From Noviluteimonas caseinilytica (lineage in GTDB: Bacteria; Pseudomonadota; Gammaproteobacteria; Xanthomonadales; Xanthomonadaceae), in assembly GCF_018406605.1 (NCBI RefSeq), contig NZ_AP024545.1, forward strand, positions 2,914,001 through 2,978,000: a DNA stretch of 64,000 bases. The letters run 5' to 3'. The notes under the pieces were generated by a model. That model worked only from the letters and a program-made list of their open reading frames with translations, made no database searches and was not told where the DNA came from. The position numbers and the translations under genes are program-made. Each line of letters begins with the position of its first letter. The stretch's first letter is position 1. Below, in pieces: positions 19,510 through 26,614 of this stretch.

Positions 19510-19833
19510 TCAAACCGGCTCGCCACGCCGATCGCAGGGTGCGTCAACGTCTGCTCCGCAGTTGGGGCAAACCCTGTTGTTGCGCAAAGCAGGAAGGTTG
19601 AACGCAACGTTGAACACGTGACGCTGCCCAAAAATGGCATGGCACTTTGGGCAGTCAACAAGCCAGACGACATAGAGCAAAGGGGCCATGACGCCCAGCA
19701 TCAACGGGATGCTCACCCACGCCCATTCGGCATCACGTGCAAATTGGTAGATCGCAACAAGGGAAACGAGGAACACAACCGCCACGGTGAGGGCTCTTGT
19801 GACTTTGCGTCGCACTACCTGGCGAATTGTCAT
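19510..19833 (-). CDS. Hypothetical two-TM protein with zinc ribbon
   Basis: A 107-residue protein. A basic N-terminus (MTIRQVVRRKVTRAL) leads into two hydrophobic segments (TVAVVFLVSLVAIYQF and WVSIPLMLGVMAPLLYVVWLV). A cytoplasmic-type zinc ribbon follows, with CPKC near residues 60-63 and CPNC near 89-92. I do not recognise the family. The paired CxxC motifs and coherent membrane topology argue that it is a real gene. It lies inside the dif-like-bounded island on the strand opposite to the 184-residue gene. Confidence 0.6.
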   Translation of the reverse strand: MTIRQVVRRKVTRALTVAVVFLVSLVAIYQFARDAEWAWVSIPLMLGVMAPLLYVVWLVDCPKCHAIFGQRHVFNVAFNLPALRNNRVCPNCGADVDAPCDRRGEPV

Positions 19834-19948
19834 GCGGGCTCTTTCGGAGGCTAGGACTTGTTTGCGCGGTTGAGCTTATGCAAGCCGAATCCAGCAAACA
19901 AGGCGTCATACGACCGGTTCGCAAGCGCCCTCGACCGTCGGACCTAAT

Positions 19949-19973
19949 GTCCGCTTTGGGTCGAAAGCGGTCA
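19949..19973. repeat. Hairpin element, copy 2 (TGTCCGCTTT...AAAGCGGTCA)
   Basis: A 10-bp stem with one mismatch and a 5-nt loop (GGGTC/G). It shares the (A)ATGTCCGCTTT core with copy 1 at 19464-19499 in inverted-arm context. Two such elements 450 bp apart within an otherwise foreign-looking island suggest a dispersed family. Confidence 0.65.
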
Positions 19974-20092
19974 GCAGGAATGATTCGACCGCAGCGGAAG
20001 TTCGCCTGCGCGGGTCCGACCGCCAGAGCAAAGCGGGCCATCCATGGCCCTTCCCCGCAGGGCTCCGCCCTGCACCCGAGGGCGGCGGGGAT

Positions 20093-20118
20093 TGCGTGCC
20101 GCCTTGGGGCGGCACGCA
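20093..20118 (-). terminator. Strong hairpin downstream of the island's minus-strand operon
   Basis: A perfect 11-bp stem (TGCGTGCCGCC) with loop TTGG, starting 24 nt past the stop of the 77-residue gene at 20142. There is no T-run, so factor-independent termination is doubtful. It may instead be a structural element of a single-stranded replication intermediate. Confidence 0.5.
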
Positions 20119-20141
20119 TCGCCCCGCCGCGATTCGTGCGT

Positions 20142-20375
20142 TTACGCAATGCCTCCCGGGGCTAGGCGACAACAATTGCCAGCTTCCTCGGCCACAACCT
20201 CAAACCTAGCGGCCTCCACTAGCGCAGAGAAGCGATCGAGCTTCTCCCGGATGCGCGCACCGAACTCGTCACGCTCGTCGTCCGTCAGCGCGTTCTGCGC
20301 CCGCGTGTAAGCATCCAGCAGCGCCTGGCACACAACGAGCTTCTCGCCAGCACACGCCCAGGTCACGGTGAGCAT
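20142..20375 (-). CDS. Small hypothetical protein of the island
   Basis: A 77-residue, mostly helical acidic protein (LLDAYTRAQNALTDDERDEFGARIREKLDRFSALVEAARFEVVAEEAG). Its start lies inside the end of the 116-residue gene (13-nt overlap), which suggests coupled translation. No recognised domain. The heptad-like spacing of leucines and alanines would suit a short coiled coil. Confidence 0.5.
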   Translation of the reverse strand: MLTVTWACAGEKLVVCQALLDAYTRAQNALTDDERDEFGARIREKLDRFSALVEAARFEVVAEEAGNCCRLAPGGIA

Positions 20376-20713
20376 TGCGCGCCCTCCCCTGCGATGCTGA
20401 GCGCCGCCTTCGTTTCGCGCGTCACTGGCCGGCCGCGCAAACGCTCCACAGCCGCAGCGGCGAATGGGATGACGTTAGAGGGCTCTGTGACCGTCAGCGC
20501 CTTGGGCTTGCTGCGGTGGTGTCCAAACTTCGCGCGGTAGTGAATCAATAGCCCGACGAGCTCGCGCACCGGGATCCGCTCCCGATTGGGAGACACCAGA
20601 TACTGCCCGCGGATCTTCCAGCCTTCCCATGGACCGGTGAGGTCAATGCGCTGGTACAGGACCGCATCGGCCATGAAGTTCATGGCTTCTTCCGAGGTGG
20701 GCTTCGTGCTCAT
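20363..20713 (-). CDS. Hypothetical phage-like protein
   Basis: A 116-residue protein. The middle segment GPWEGWKIRGQYLVSPNRERIPVRELVGLLIHY resembles the short W-x-G-W-x-x-x-G-x-x-L-x-x-P...L-x-G-L-L pattern that I associate with small proteins of Xanthomonas filamentous phages (DUF3653-like). This is from memory and is the only hint of a phage link. Its start codon overlaps the stop of an upstream frame (20710-20988) by 4 nt, and its end overlaps the next gene by 13 nt, as in a compact phage operon. Confidence 0.5.
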   Translation of the reverse strand: MSTKPTSEEAMNFMADAVLYQRIDLTGPWEGWKIRGQYLVSPNRERIPVRELVGLLIHYRAKFGHHRSKPKALTVTEPSNVIPFAAAAVERLRGRPVTRETKAALSIAGEGAQCSP

Positions 20714-20988
20714 GCGAGCACCGCCTCAACCTGCCGGCTGCGCCGATAGCTTTCCTTTGGGCATGGCTGTGGGGTCAAGATAGAGAGATCTCTCTCTCCG
20801 ACTCTTGCCCCTGATGCTCCCGGGAGGTGCTCGCACGCGTCGCCGGTGGGTTGCGTTGCCGCAACCGACAACCCGAATGTGGCGGGTTGATCGTACGCAG
20901 TGAGGAGGCTCTGGCTCGCCGTTGAAGTTGCCTCTGTGGGACCACTCCCACAAAGACCGGCCTGCCGCACCCCGCCACCGCCATGCAC
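20710..20988 (-). CDS. Possible small protein at the head of the island operon
   Basis: A 92-residue frame (MHGGGGVRQAGLCGSGP...) rich in small polar residues and without a recognised domain. Support is indirect: its TGA overlaps the ATG of the 116-residue gene (ATGA), as expected for coupled genes. Against it, the frame runs through three perfect hairpins and a 14-bp palindrome, so the sequence may be selected for structure rather than protein. Confidence 0.3.
   Translation of the reverse strand: MHGGGGVRQAGLCGSGPTEATSTASQSLLTAYDQPATFGLSVAATQPTGDACEHLPGASGARVGERDLSILTPQPCPKESYRRSRQVEAVLA
20782..20795. repeat. 14-bp perfect palindrome AGAGAGATCTCTCT
   Basis: A perfect dyad 70 bp upstream of the 116-residue island gene. 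It may be an operator for a dimeric regulator, or a structural element. Confidence 0.55.
20849..20952. other. Cluster of three perfect hairpins near the right island boundary
   Basis: Within about 100 bp lie three perfect stems: 20849-20866 (GGTTGCG, loop TTGC), 20869-20889 (CAACCCG, 7-nt loop) and 20935-20952 (TGTGGGA, loop CCAC). They are followed, after about 80 bp, by the right dif-like repeat. Such clusters occur in the intergenic regions of single-stranded-DNA phages and rolling-circle elements. Confidence 0.6.
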
Positions 20989-21126
20989 GATTAGGTCTGG
21001 GTGATGAAACTCTGCCCCTGCCCAGTCGGTTGAGTCAAGCCGAGATGCATTATGCGCACTTCATCATAGGTCCAGTGGACCTTGGTTCGGGCCGCCTGAA
21101 CCCGGATCCCCCTTTCCAGAGCCATC
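20989..21126. other. Right edge of the island
   Basis: Non-coding as far as I can see. It holds the right dif-like repeat (21033-21060) and then chromosomal sequence up to the DUF4124 gene stop. Confidence 0.5.
21033..21060 (-). repeat. dif-like site, right boundary repeat of the accessory island
   Basis: Read on the minus strand it carries the same XerC-arm half as the left copy (18 bp identical at 21043-21060). The XerD-arm half differs (TCGGCTTGACT). By hand count it matches 19 of 28 positions of E. coli dif. The two repeats are exactly 2,460 bp apart. Confidence 0.6.
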
Positions 21127-21531
21127 TCAAAGCCCCCGGCACGCCGCCTGCACCCGATCATCCAACTTCCTCAGATCGTCGAACGTCCGCCGCAACCCGA
21201 GGCGTTCGAGCTTTTCGTCCCGCACGCGCTTCGCCGTGGCGCACGTCGCACGCCGCCGTTCGATCGAGTCCGAACCGGATCCACGCACGCCCGATGATGA
21301 CGACGGCCCCGACCGCATCGGCCCGGTCCGACGCTGCGACTTCGCCGCCTTCGGTTTCTCCACCGGTGCCTCCGTCACCACCGGGATCGTCTTCGACACC
21401 ACCTGACCCGGGCCGCACGGCGCCTGCTGGTACGTGACGCTCGCCGGCCCGATGCATCGATACAGGTCCGCCGCCGCCACCGGCGCCGCGCCGCTGCCCA
21501 GCACCACGCTCACCACGATCCGTCGCCACAT
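21127..21531 (-). CDS. Secreted DUF4124-type protein
   Basis: A 134-residue protein with a signal peptide (MWRRIVVSVVLGSGAAPVAAA, cleavage near residue 21). The DUF4124-like start follows (DLYRCIGPASVTYQQAPCGPGQ) with its two conserved cysteines. The remainder is a basic, low-complexity region (KPKAAKSQRRTGPMRSGPSSSSG) and a charged helix ending FDDLRKLDDRVQAACRGL. DUF4124 proteins are periplasmic and of unknown role, abundant in this family of bacteria. I start at the ATG that opens the signal peptide; the frame is open further upstream but lacks sense there. Confidence 0.75.
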   Translation of the reverse strand: MWRRIVVSVVLGSGAAPVAAADLYRCIGPASVTYQQAPCGPGQVVSKTIPVVTEAPVEKPKAAKSQRRTGPMRSGPSSSSGVRGSGSDSIERRRATCATAKRVRDEKLERLGLRRTFDDLRKLDDRVQAACRGL

Positions 21532-21836
21532 GGCCTGCCTCCCTGGAGGGTTGGCGGCGAGGACGCGACCGCGCCGGCCTTCGAGCGAACTCCCGTCACC
21601 AGGCGGGTGTTTCGGCACGGCCGCGCCATCGCCGCCGGGATCAGGTTCGCCCAGCGGCGTTCCCGCCGATATCGGATTGCACCGCGTTGCGTCGTAGGAC
21701 TTCCGGAACCCGCGCCGCACCCGCGCAGCGCGCCCGTAGCGCGCCGCTGGTGCGCGGTCAACCAGCACCTTGTGTCGATTTATCCCGCGCAGGCGCGCTG
21801 GGCATAGTCGGCGGCGTTCGCACTGGGGGTGTCCGC
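21532..21836. other. Divergent intergenic region; no gene seen
   Basis: About 305 bp between the DUF4124 gene and the V4R gene. A CATAGT element at 21803-21808 could be a -10 for the V4R gene; the -35 is unclear. I see no further structure. Confidence 0.5.
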
Positions 21837-22610
21837 GTGGTGGATGTCGAGTTCCGCGTTCTTGCCGAACGCCGCGAAGGCTTGCTGCTGGCCCTCGGGC
21901 AAGTCGTCATCGCGAATGGTTTCACGTTGCTGCGCCATCGCATCGCCACCGAAGCCGATGGCGTCGTGCTGACGATGGTCGTGCGCGGCAACGCCAACGC
22001 ATTGCTCGAACTCGAGGAACGCCTCGGCACGCATCCGCTGGTGCGCAGTTTCGAGGCGTTGGCGAATGCGCCCGGTGCGCCGATCGCGCCGATTGCGGCC
22101 AAGGTGCACGCGCCCGCGCCCGTCGAAGCACCGCCCGTCGAACCACCCGCCACATCCCCCGGCGCCATCGACCACAAGCGCGTCGAACGCCTGCTCCCGC
22201 AACTCGCGCGCAGCTATCCCAACATGTTCCTGTTCGTGCACGCGCTCGAGCACGAACTCGACGCCGCCGATCGCGCACCCACGCTGCGCTACATCGGCCA
22301 GCGCGTCGGCGCGTGGGTGTACAAGCGCGACTTCTCGCTGGGCGCACAACTCACGCTCGCCCAAGCCATCCGCCATATCGCGTTGCCCGCGATGCGCCAG
22401 GTGGTGCAGGCCGAGCTGCTCGGCGAGAGCCTCGAAATCCCCGACAGCCCGTTCCCGCACCGCGGCCAGCACGGCGCGTGCTGCCATTTCCTCGCCGGCA
22501 TGCTCGACGGCTTGCTGCGCACCACCCAAAGCGGCGACGCCGTGCGCATCACCGAAACCCGCTGCCGCAACACCGGCGCGGCCGCGTGCCGCTTCGAATT
22601 CCGCGACTGA
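21837..22610 (+). CDS. V4R-domain protein with N-terminal ACT-like domain
   Basis: A 257-residue cytoplasmic protein. Residues ~1-75 (VDVEFRVLAERREGLLLALGQVVIANGFTLLRHRI...) look like an ACT-type ligand domain. After a proline/alanine linker, the rest (RVERLLPQLARSYPNMFLFVHALEHEL...) is helical and ends with a 4-vinyl-reductase (V4R)-like domain. The domain's closing motif is visible as ACCHFLAGMLDGLL and RITETRCRNTGAAACRFEF, with paired cysteines. V4R domains bind small hydrophobic ligands. I choose the GTG at 21837, preceded by GGGGGT; a GTG at 21840 is equally possible. It sits before an MHYT protein and near a diguanylate cyclase, which suggests a sensory role. Confidence 0.65.
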   Translation: MVDVEFRVLAERREGLLLALGQVVIANGFTLLRHRIATEADGVVLTMVVRGNANALLELEERLGTHPLVRSFEALANAPGAPIAPIAAKVHAPAPVEAPPVEPPATSPGAIDHKRVERLLPQLARSYPNMFLFVHALEHELDAADRAPTLRYIGQRVGAWVYKRDFSLGAQLTLAQAIRHIALPAMRQVVQAELLGESLEIPDSPFPHRGQHGACCHFLAGMLDGLLRTTQSGDAVRITETRCRNTGAAACRFEFRD

Positions 22611-22648
22611 CCCGCCCTGCCCCTCCCCTCCTCCGAAGGAGTTCCGCG

Positions 22649-23395
22649 ATGCTCCACGACCACGCGCTGCAATGCGTCCACGATCCGCTGCTGATCCTGC
22701 TCTCCTATCTCGTGTCCGCGCTGGGATCGTTCACTGCGTTGCAACTCGCCATCGCGATCCCGGCCGCACGCACGCCGCGCGAACGCTGGCGCGCGGTCGC
22801 GGGTGCCGGCGCCGCGATGGGCGGCGGTGCGATCTGGGCGATGCACTTCATCGCGATGCTCGCGTGCCGCATGGACGTGCAGGTCTCGTACGACCTCGGC
22901 ATCACGGCGCTGTCCGCTGTCATCGCGATCGCCTCGTGCATGACGGGGCTGGCGGTGGCGGGCGCGGGCGTGTTCGGTTGGGGCAAGCTGATCGTCGCCG
23001 GCCTGTGCATGGGCCTGGGCGTGACCGGCATGCATTACACCGGCATGGCCGCGATGCTGATGCCGGCGCAGACGCATTACGACATGACGCTCGTGGGCGC
23101 GTCGGCGGCGATCGCTGTCGTCGCCTCGATCGTCGCGCTGTGGCTCGCGTTCCACCTGCGCGGCAAGTGGCAGATGACGGGCAGCGCGCTGGTGATGGCG
23201 CTGGCGGTGTGCGGCATGCATTACACCGGCATGCAAGCGGCGACGTTCGTACCGGACGCGAATGCGACGGCGGGCAACGGCCTCAGCGGCGCCAATCTCG
23301 GCATGGGCATCTTCGCCGTCACCACCGTGCTGCTGGCAGTCGTGCTGTCGACCAGCCTGCTGCGCCAGCGCCAGCGCGAGCTCGTGCAGATCTAG
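22649..23395 (+). CDS. MHYT-domain membrane sensor without output domain
   Basis: A 248-residue integral membrane protein with about seven hydrophobic segments. The MHYT signature appears as WAMHFIAML near residue 70, GMHYTGMAAM near 130 and GMHYTGMQAA near 193, with histidines placed to bind a metal, probably copper, and sense oxygen, CO or NO. MHYT domains usually carry GGDEF/EAL outputs; here the protein ends right after the domain (SLLRQRQRELVQI). The RBS GAAGGAG precedes the ATG. It converges on the MASE1-GGDEF gene with a 4-nt overlap of the stops, so it may signal to a separate partner. Confidence 0.9.
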   Translation: MLHDHALQCVHDPLLILLSYLVSALGSFTALQLAIAIPAARTPRERWRAVAGAGAAMGGGAIWAMHFIAMLACRMDVQVSYDLGITALSAVIAIASCMTGLAVAGAGVFGWGKLIVAGLCMGLGVTGMHYTGMAAMLMPAQTHYDMTLVGASAAIAVVASIVALWLAFHLRGKWQMTGSALVMALAVCGMHYTGMQAATFVPDANATAGNGLSGANLGMGIFAVTTVLLAVVLSTSLLRQRQRELVQI

Positions 23396-25560
23396 TCTTC
23401 GATCATCCGGTAGGTGTTCCGGCCCGCGACCTTCGCGTCGTACAGCGCCTTGTCCGCCAAGGCGACGAGCGCGCGGCCGGACGCCACCGTCGTCGCATAC
23501 GCGATGCCGATGCTCGTGCCCACGCGCAGCGGCGTGCCTTCGGCGAGGATGGGCTGGTCCATCGCGGCGAGGATCTTCTGCGCGATGAGTTCGGCGACCG
23601 CGGGGCCGGTGGCGTCTTCCACCAGCACCACGAACTCATCGCCGCCGAGCCGCGCGATCGCATCGATGTCGTACACGCACACCGACAGGCGTTGCGCGAA
23701 CACGCGCAGCACCGCATCGCCCGCGGGATGGCCGTAGGTGTCGTTGATCGACTTGAACTTGTCCAGGTCCAGCGACATCAGCACCAGCGGCGTGTCGTGC
23801 CGGCGCGCACGCGCCACCGCCAGGCCCAGGCGTTCCTCGAACTGCCGGCGATTGCCGAGCCCCGTCAGCGGATCCACGCGCGCCAGGCGATCGAGCGCGC
23901 GTTCGGCTTCCTTCTGCGGCGTGATGTCGAACGACAGCGCATAGAAGCCCTGCGGCGTGCCGTCGGCCGCCTGGTGCGGGACGAAATGCGATTGCAGGAA
24001 ACGCCCGCCGTTGGAGGCATCGGGCGGACGTTCGAACACTTGCTCGGCGCCGGCCAGTGCGGCGCGGATGCGCGGTTCCAGCGCATCGTAGGCACTGTCG
24101 CCCATCGTCTCGCGCACGGTCTTGCCCAGCACGCGCTCCGCCGGCATTCCAAGCAGACGTCCGTAATACGCGTTGAGGAAGGTGTAGCGTTCGTCCGCGT
24201 CCACGTGCGCGATGAAGGCCGGCATGTTGTCCGCCACCGCGCGCAGGCGCGACTGGCTTTCGTCGAGCGCGGCCAGGGCGGCCATTCGCTTGCTGATGTC
24301 GCGCGCCGAGGCGATCAGCTCCGGCGTCGCGCGCGGATCGTCCTGCTGCACGCGCGTGGCGATCGCCTCGATCCACACGTAGTGGCCGTCCTTGTGACGC
24401 ATGCGGCCGGTGATGGTGTCGGTGCCGCCCTCGGCATACACACGCTGCAACGCATCGCGCATCGACGGCCCATCTTCGGGATGCAACACATCGAAGCCCG
24501 GCGCCATGAATTCCGCCGGCGTCCAGCCCAGCATGTCGGTCACGGCCGGAGACACATACGAACGACTGCCGTCGGCCGACATCCGCAGCACGAGGTCGCG
24601 GCTGTAGTCGGCGAGCGTGCGGTAGCGCGTTTCGCTCACGCGGTACTGCGTGGCCAGGCGCTTGCGTTCGGACATCACCGTGGCCAAGGGCAGCGAGATC
24701 GCGCAACTGGTGGCCACGAACAACTGCAGCAACAGCGTGCGCACCAGCAACGCATCGTCCGCGATCAGGACGAACGGGCCGGCCCGCAACGCCGCGGCGA
24801 TGCCGCTCGCGATCGCAATGACGGTGACGCCCGACACCACGCCCGCGAATCCGTGCCGGAACGTGATCAGCAGCAGCGGCGGGAACAACAGGAACAGCAA
24901 CGGCAAACTCTGCTGCAGGTACACCACCGCGCACATCGCCAGCACCACGGCCATGCACGACGCGAAGTCGAGATGGTGGCCGGGGCGTCCGAGCAGGCCG
25001 CCGCGTTCGCGCCGCGCCACGACGACCAGCGTGGCCACCACCACCATGCCGATCACGTGCGCCGTGTACCAGGTGAGCAGCACTTCGCCGAACGGACGTG
25101 CCGCGGCGGTCGAGGTTTCCACGGTCGCGCCCATCAACGCCGACAGCGCGGCGCCGATGAAGGTGGACGACGTAGCCGTGACCGCGAGCTTCGTCAGCTG
25201 CGCGGGATCGGTGATGTCGGGCACGCGCCGGCGGATGGCGCCCGCGACCAGCGCGATCTCGATCAGGTTGGTGAGCCCGTGCAGGATCGCGGGCACGGCG
25301 GCGTCGCCATGAAGCAAACGCGCGCCCAGTTCGCCGCAGAACGTGGCCGCGAACATCGCCGGCCACCCGCGCGTGGCGCGGAACAACAGCAACCCGACGA
25401 CGATGCCGTTGGAGATCCACACCGACGACACGCTGCCCGCCACGCGCGTCAGGTCGATCGAGATCCAGGTGAAGACCGCCACGACGCCGAGCAGGAGCGC
25501 CAGGCGGACCGGACGCTCCCGTTGCAGCATTCCGTTGCTGCCTGGATGTAGTGCGTTCAC
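23392..25560 (-). CDS. MASE1-PAS-PAS-GGDEF diguanylate cyclase
   Basis: A 722-residue membrane-bound diguanylate cyclase. Eight or so hydrophobic segments in residues 15-310 form a MASE1 sensor. PAS 1 spans ~320-435 (YRTLADYSRDLVLRMSADGSRSYVSPAVTDMLGW) and PAS 2 ~445-560 (LRAVADNMPAFIAHVDADERYTFLNAYYGRLLGM). A GGDEF domain from ~570 has intact RLGGDEFVVLVEDA. The I-site RxxD is not present at its usual place (YDID instead). The GTG start at 25560 has GAGGA upstream; an ATG at 25530 would shorten it by ten residues without touching MASE1. The stop overlaps that of the MHYT gene. Confidence 0.92.
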   Translation of the reverse strand: MNALHPGSNGMLQRERPVRLALLLGVVAVFTWISIDLTRVAGSVSSVWISNGIVVGLLLFRATRGWPAMFAATFCGELGARLLHGDAAVPAILHGLTNLIEIALVAGAIRRRVPDITDPAQLTKLAVTATSSTFIGAALSALMGATVETSTAAARPFGEVLLTWYTAHVIGMVVVATLVVVARRERGGLLGRPGHHLDFASCMAVVLAMCAVVYLQQSLPLLFLLFPPLLLITFRHGFAGVVSGVTVIAIASGIAAALRAGPFVLIADDALLVRTLLLQLFVATSCAISLPLATVMSERKRLATQYRVSETRYRTLADYSRDLVLRMSADGSRSYVSPAVTDMLGWTPAEFMAPGFDVLHPEDGPSMRDALQRVYAEGGTDTITGRMRHKDGHYVWIEAIATRVQQDDPRATPELIASARDISKRMAALAALDESQSRLRAVADNMPAFIAHVDADERYTFLNAYYGRLLGMPAERVLGKTVRETMGDSAYDALEPRIRAALAGAEQVFERPPDASNGGRFLQSHFVPHQAADGTPQGFYALSFDITPQKEAERALDRLARVDPLTGLGNRRQFEERLGLAVARARRHDTPLVLMSLDLDKFKSINDTYGHPAGDAVLRVFAQRLSVCVYDIDAIARLGGDEFVVLVEDATGPAVAELIAQKILAAMDQPILAEGTPLRVGTSIGIAYATTVASGRALVALADKALYDAKVAGRNTYRMIED

Positions 25561-25573
25561 CCGCGCGACGTCC

Positions 25574-26143
25574 TCACGCGCGACGGCGCCCGAGCCACCA
25601 GGCCATCGGGAGGCTCGCGAACAGCATGCCCAGGCCGGAATCCAGGTACTGGCCGATGGTGAATTCCAGCGGGAAGCGGTACCAGCTCCAGTACGGCAGG
25701 CTGATCGAGCACCACCCGATCAATCCCATCGCCGCGCCCATCGCCACGCGCGTGCCGAACGACACGTTGCCGGCCGCCATGATCCACGCCGCCAGCAACG
25801 CCGCGAGCAGGCAGAACACGAACTGTTTCACCAGCGGCGCGGTCATCGTCATGAGCGACGGATTGCCGGCCGGGTCGTACACGACGAACGCGTACGGCGA
25901 GGCCTTGTACTTGTCCTGGAAGGTATTCATCGACGCTTCGTCGCGCCATTGCTCCGGCGACATGCCGGGAATCATGTACACGCCGGCGCCCTTGTCGGCG
26001 GCGCCCTGCAATGCGGTGATGGTGACGTCCTGGTTCGACGCCAGCTTCACGCCCATCTCCCCGATCGGCAACGCGACGTGCGCGACCATCCCCCACACGA
26101 ACAACACGATGGCGCCGATCAGCCCGGCAATGAGAATGCGCAT
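25574..26143 (-). CDS. Conserved hypothetical membrane protein
   Basis: A 189-residue protein. The N-terminal membrane segment (MRILIAGLIGAIVLFVWGMVAHVALPIGEMGV) is followed by a periplasmic loop of about 85 residues (DKGAGVYMIPGMSPEQWRDEASMNTFQDKYK...). Three more hydrophobic segments follow around residues 105-185. The N-terminus resembles a family of uncharacterised Xanthomonadaceae membrane proteins; I cannot name a function. It ends 13 nt before the start of the MASE1-GGDEF gene on the same strand, so the two may be co-transcribed. Confidence 0.75.
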   Translation of the reverse strand: MRILIAGLIGAIVLFVWGMVAHVALPIGEMGVKLASNQDVTITALQGAADKGAGVYMIPGMSPEQWRDEASMNTFQDKYKASPYAFVVYDPAGNPSLMTMTAPLVKQFVFCLLAALLAAWIMAAGNVSFGTRVAMGAAMGLIGWCSISLPYWSWYRFPLEFTIGQYLDSGLGMLFASLPMAWWLGRRRA

Positions 26144-26215
26144 CCCGACTCCCCGGAGAGATTCGCGGCACAGGCCGCCGGGCGAGGATGCACCCGCAAG
26201 CGGGCCCCGGGCAAC

Positions 26216-26614
26216 TCAGAACGGCGGCCGCAGCCAATGGGCACCACGCGCGCCGAACCACACGGCGACCAGGCCTGCGACCAGCGTCACACCGAGGTAC
26301 ACGAGCGCAAGCTCGCTGCGATGCGAACGCGTGAAGAGCAGGCATTCGAGCATCAGCGCCGAATACGTCGTCAGGCCACCGAGCAATCCGACGATCAGGA
26401 ACGCGCGCCAGTACAACGCCGACGGTCCGCGCGATTCGAGCCAGATCGCGAGGAAGCCCGCGAGGAACGCGCCGACGACATTCACCGAGAACGTGCCCCA
26501 CGGAAAGCCATCGCCGAAGCGTCGCAACATCGCGCCGCCGACCCAGAAGCGCGCGCCCGCGCCCAGCGCCCCGCCGCACATCACCAGCATCAGTTGCTGC
26601 CACCAGCTGCTCAC
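26216..26614 (-). CDS. crcB: CrcB/Fluc fluoride channel
   Basis: A 132-residue Fluc-type fluoride exporter, working as an antiparallel dimer in the inner membrane. Four hydrophobic segments carry the family motifs GGALGAGARFWVGG, PWGTFSVNVVGAFLAGFLA (with the conserved Asn) and GLLGGLTTYSALMLE (Na+ site/phenyl-box region; the usual FTTFS reads LTTYS here). The start is a GTG overlapping the stop of the MFS gene (GTGA), so translation is coupled to it. No fluoride riboswitch is visible directly upstream, as the gene lies inside an operon. Confidence 0.93.
   Translation of the reverse strand: MSSWWQQLMLVMCGGALGAGARFWVGGAMLRRFGDGFPWGTFSVNVVGAFLAGFLAIWLESRGPSALYWRAFLIVGLLGGLTTYSALMLECLLFTRSHRSELALVYLGVTLVAGLVAVWFGARGAHWLRPPF

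Larger units (their letters stand above)
19834..20141. other. Hairpin-rich gap with no supported gene
   Basis: About 308 bp. It contains hairpin copy 2 (19949-19973), a 7-bp perfect stem at 20057-20073 (GCAGGGC, loop TCC) and an 11-bp perfect stem at 20093-20118. Frames crossing it mostly translate these repeats and are not credible genes. Confidence 0.6.

Noticed and set aside
19464..19973. The two hairpins as part of a CRISPR array
   Set aside because: Only two diverged copies 450 bp apart, no regular spacers and no cas genes.
19827..20165. 112-codon plus-strand frame across the hairpin-rich gap
   Set aside because: Its translation is made of the hairpin repeats (for example SALGRKRSAG); the minus-strand genes on either side are more credible.
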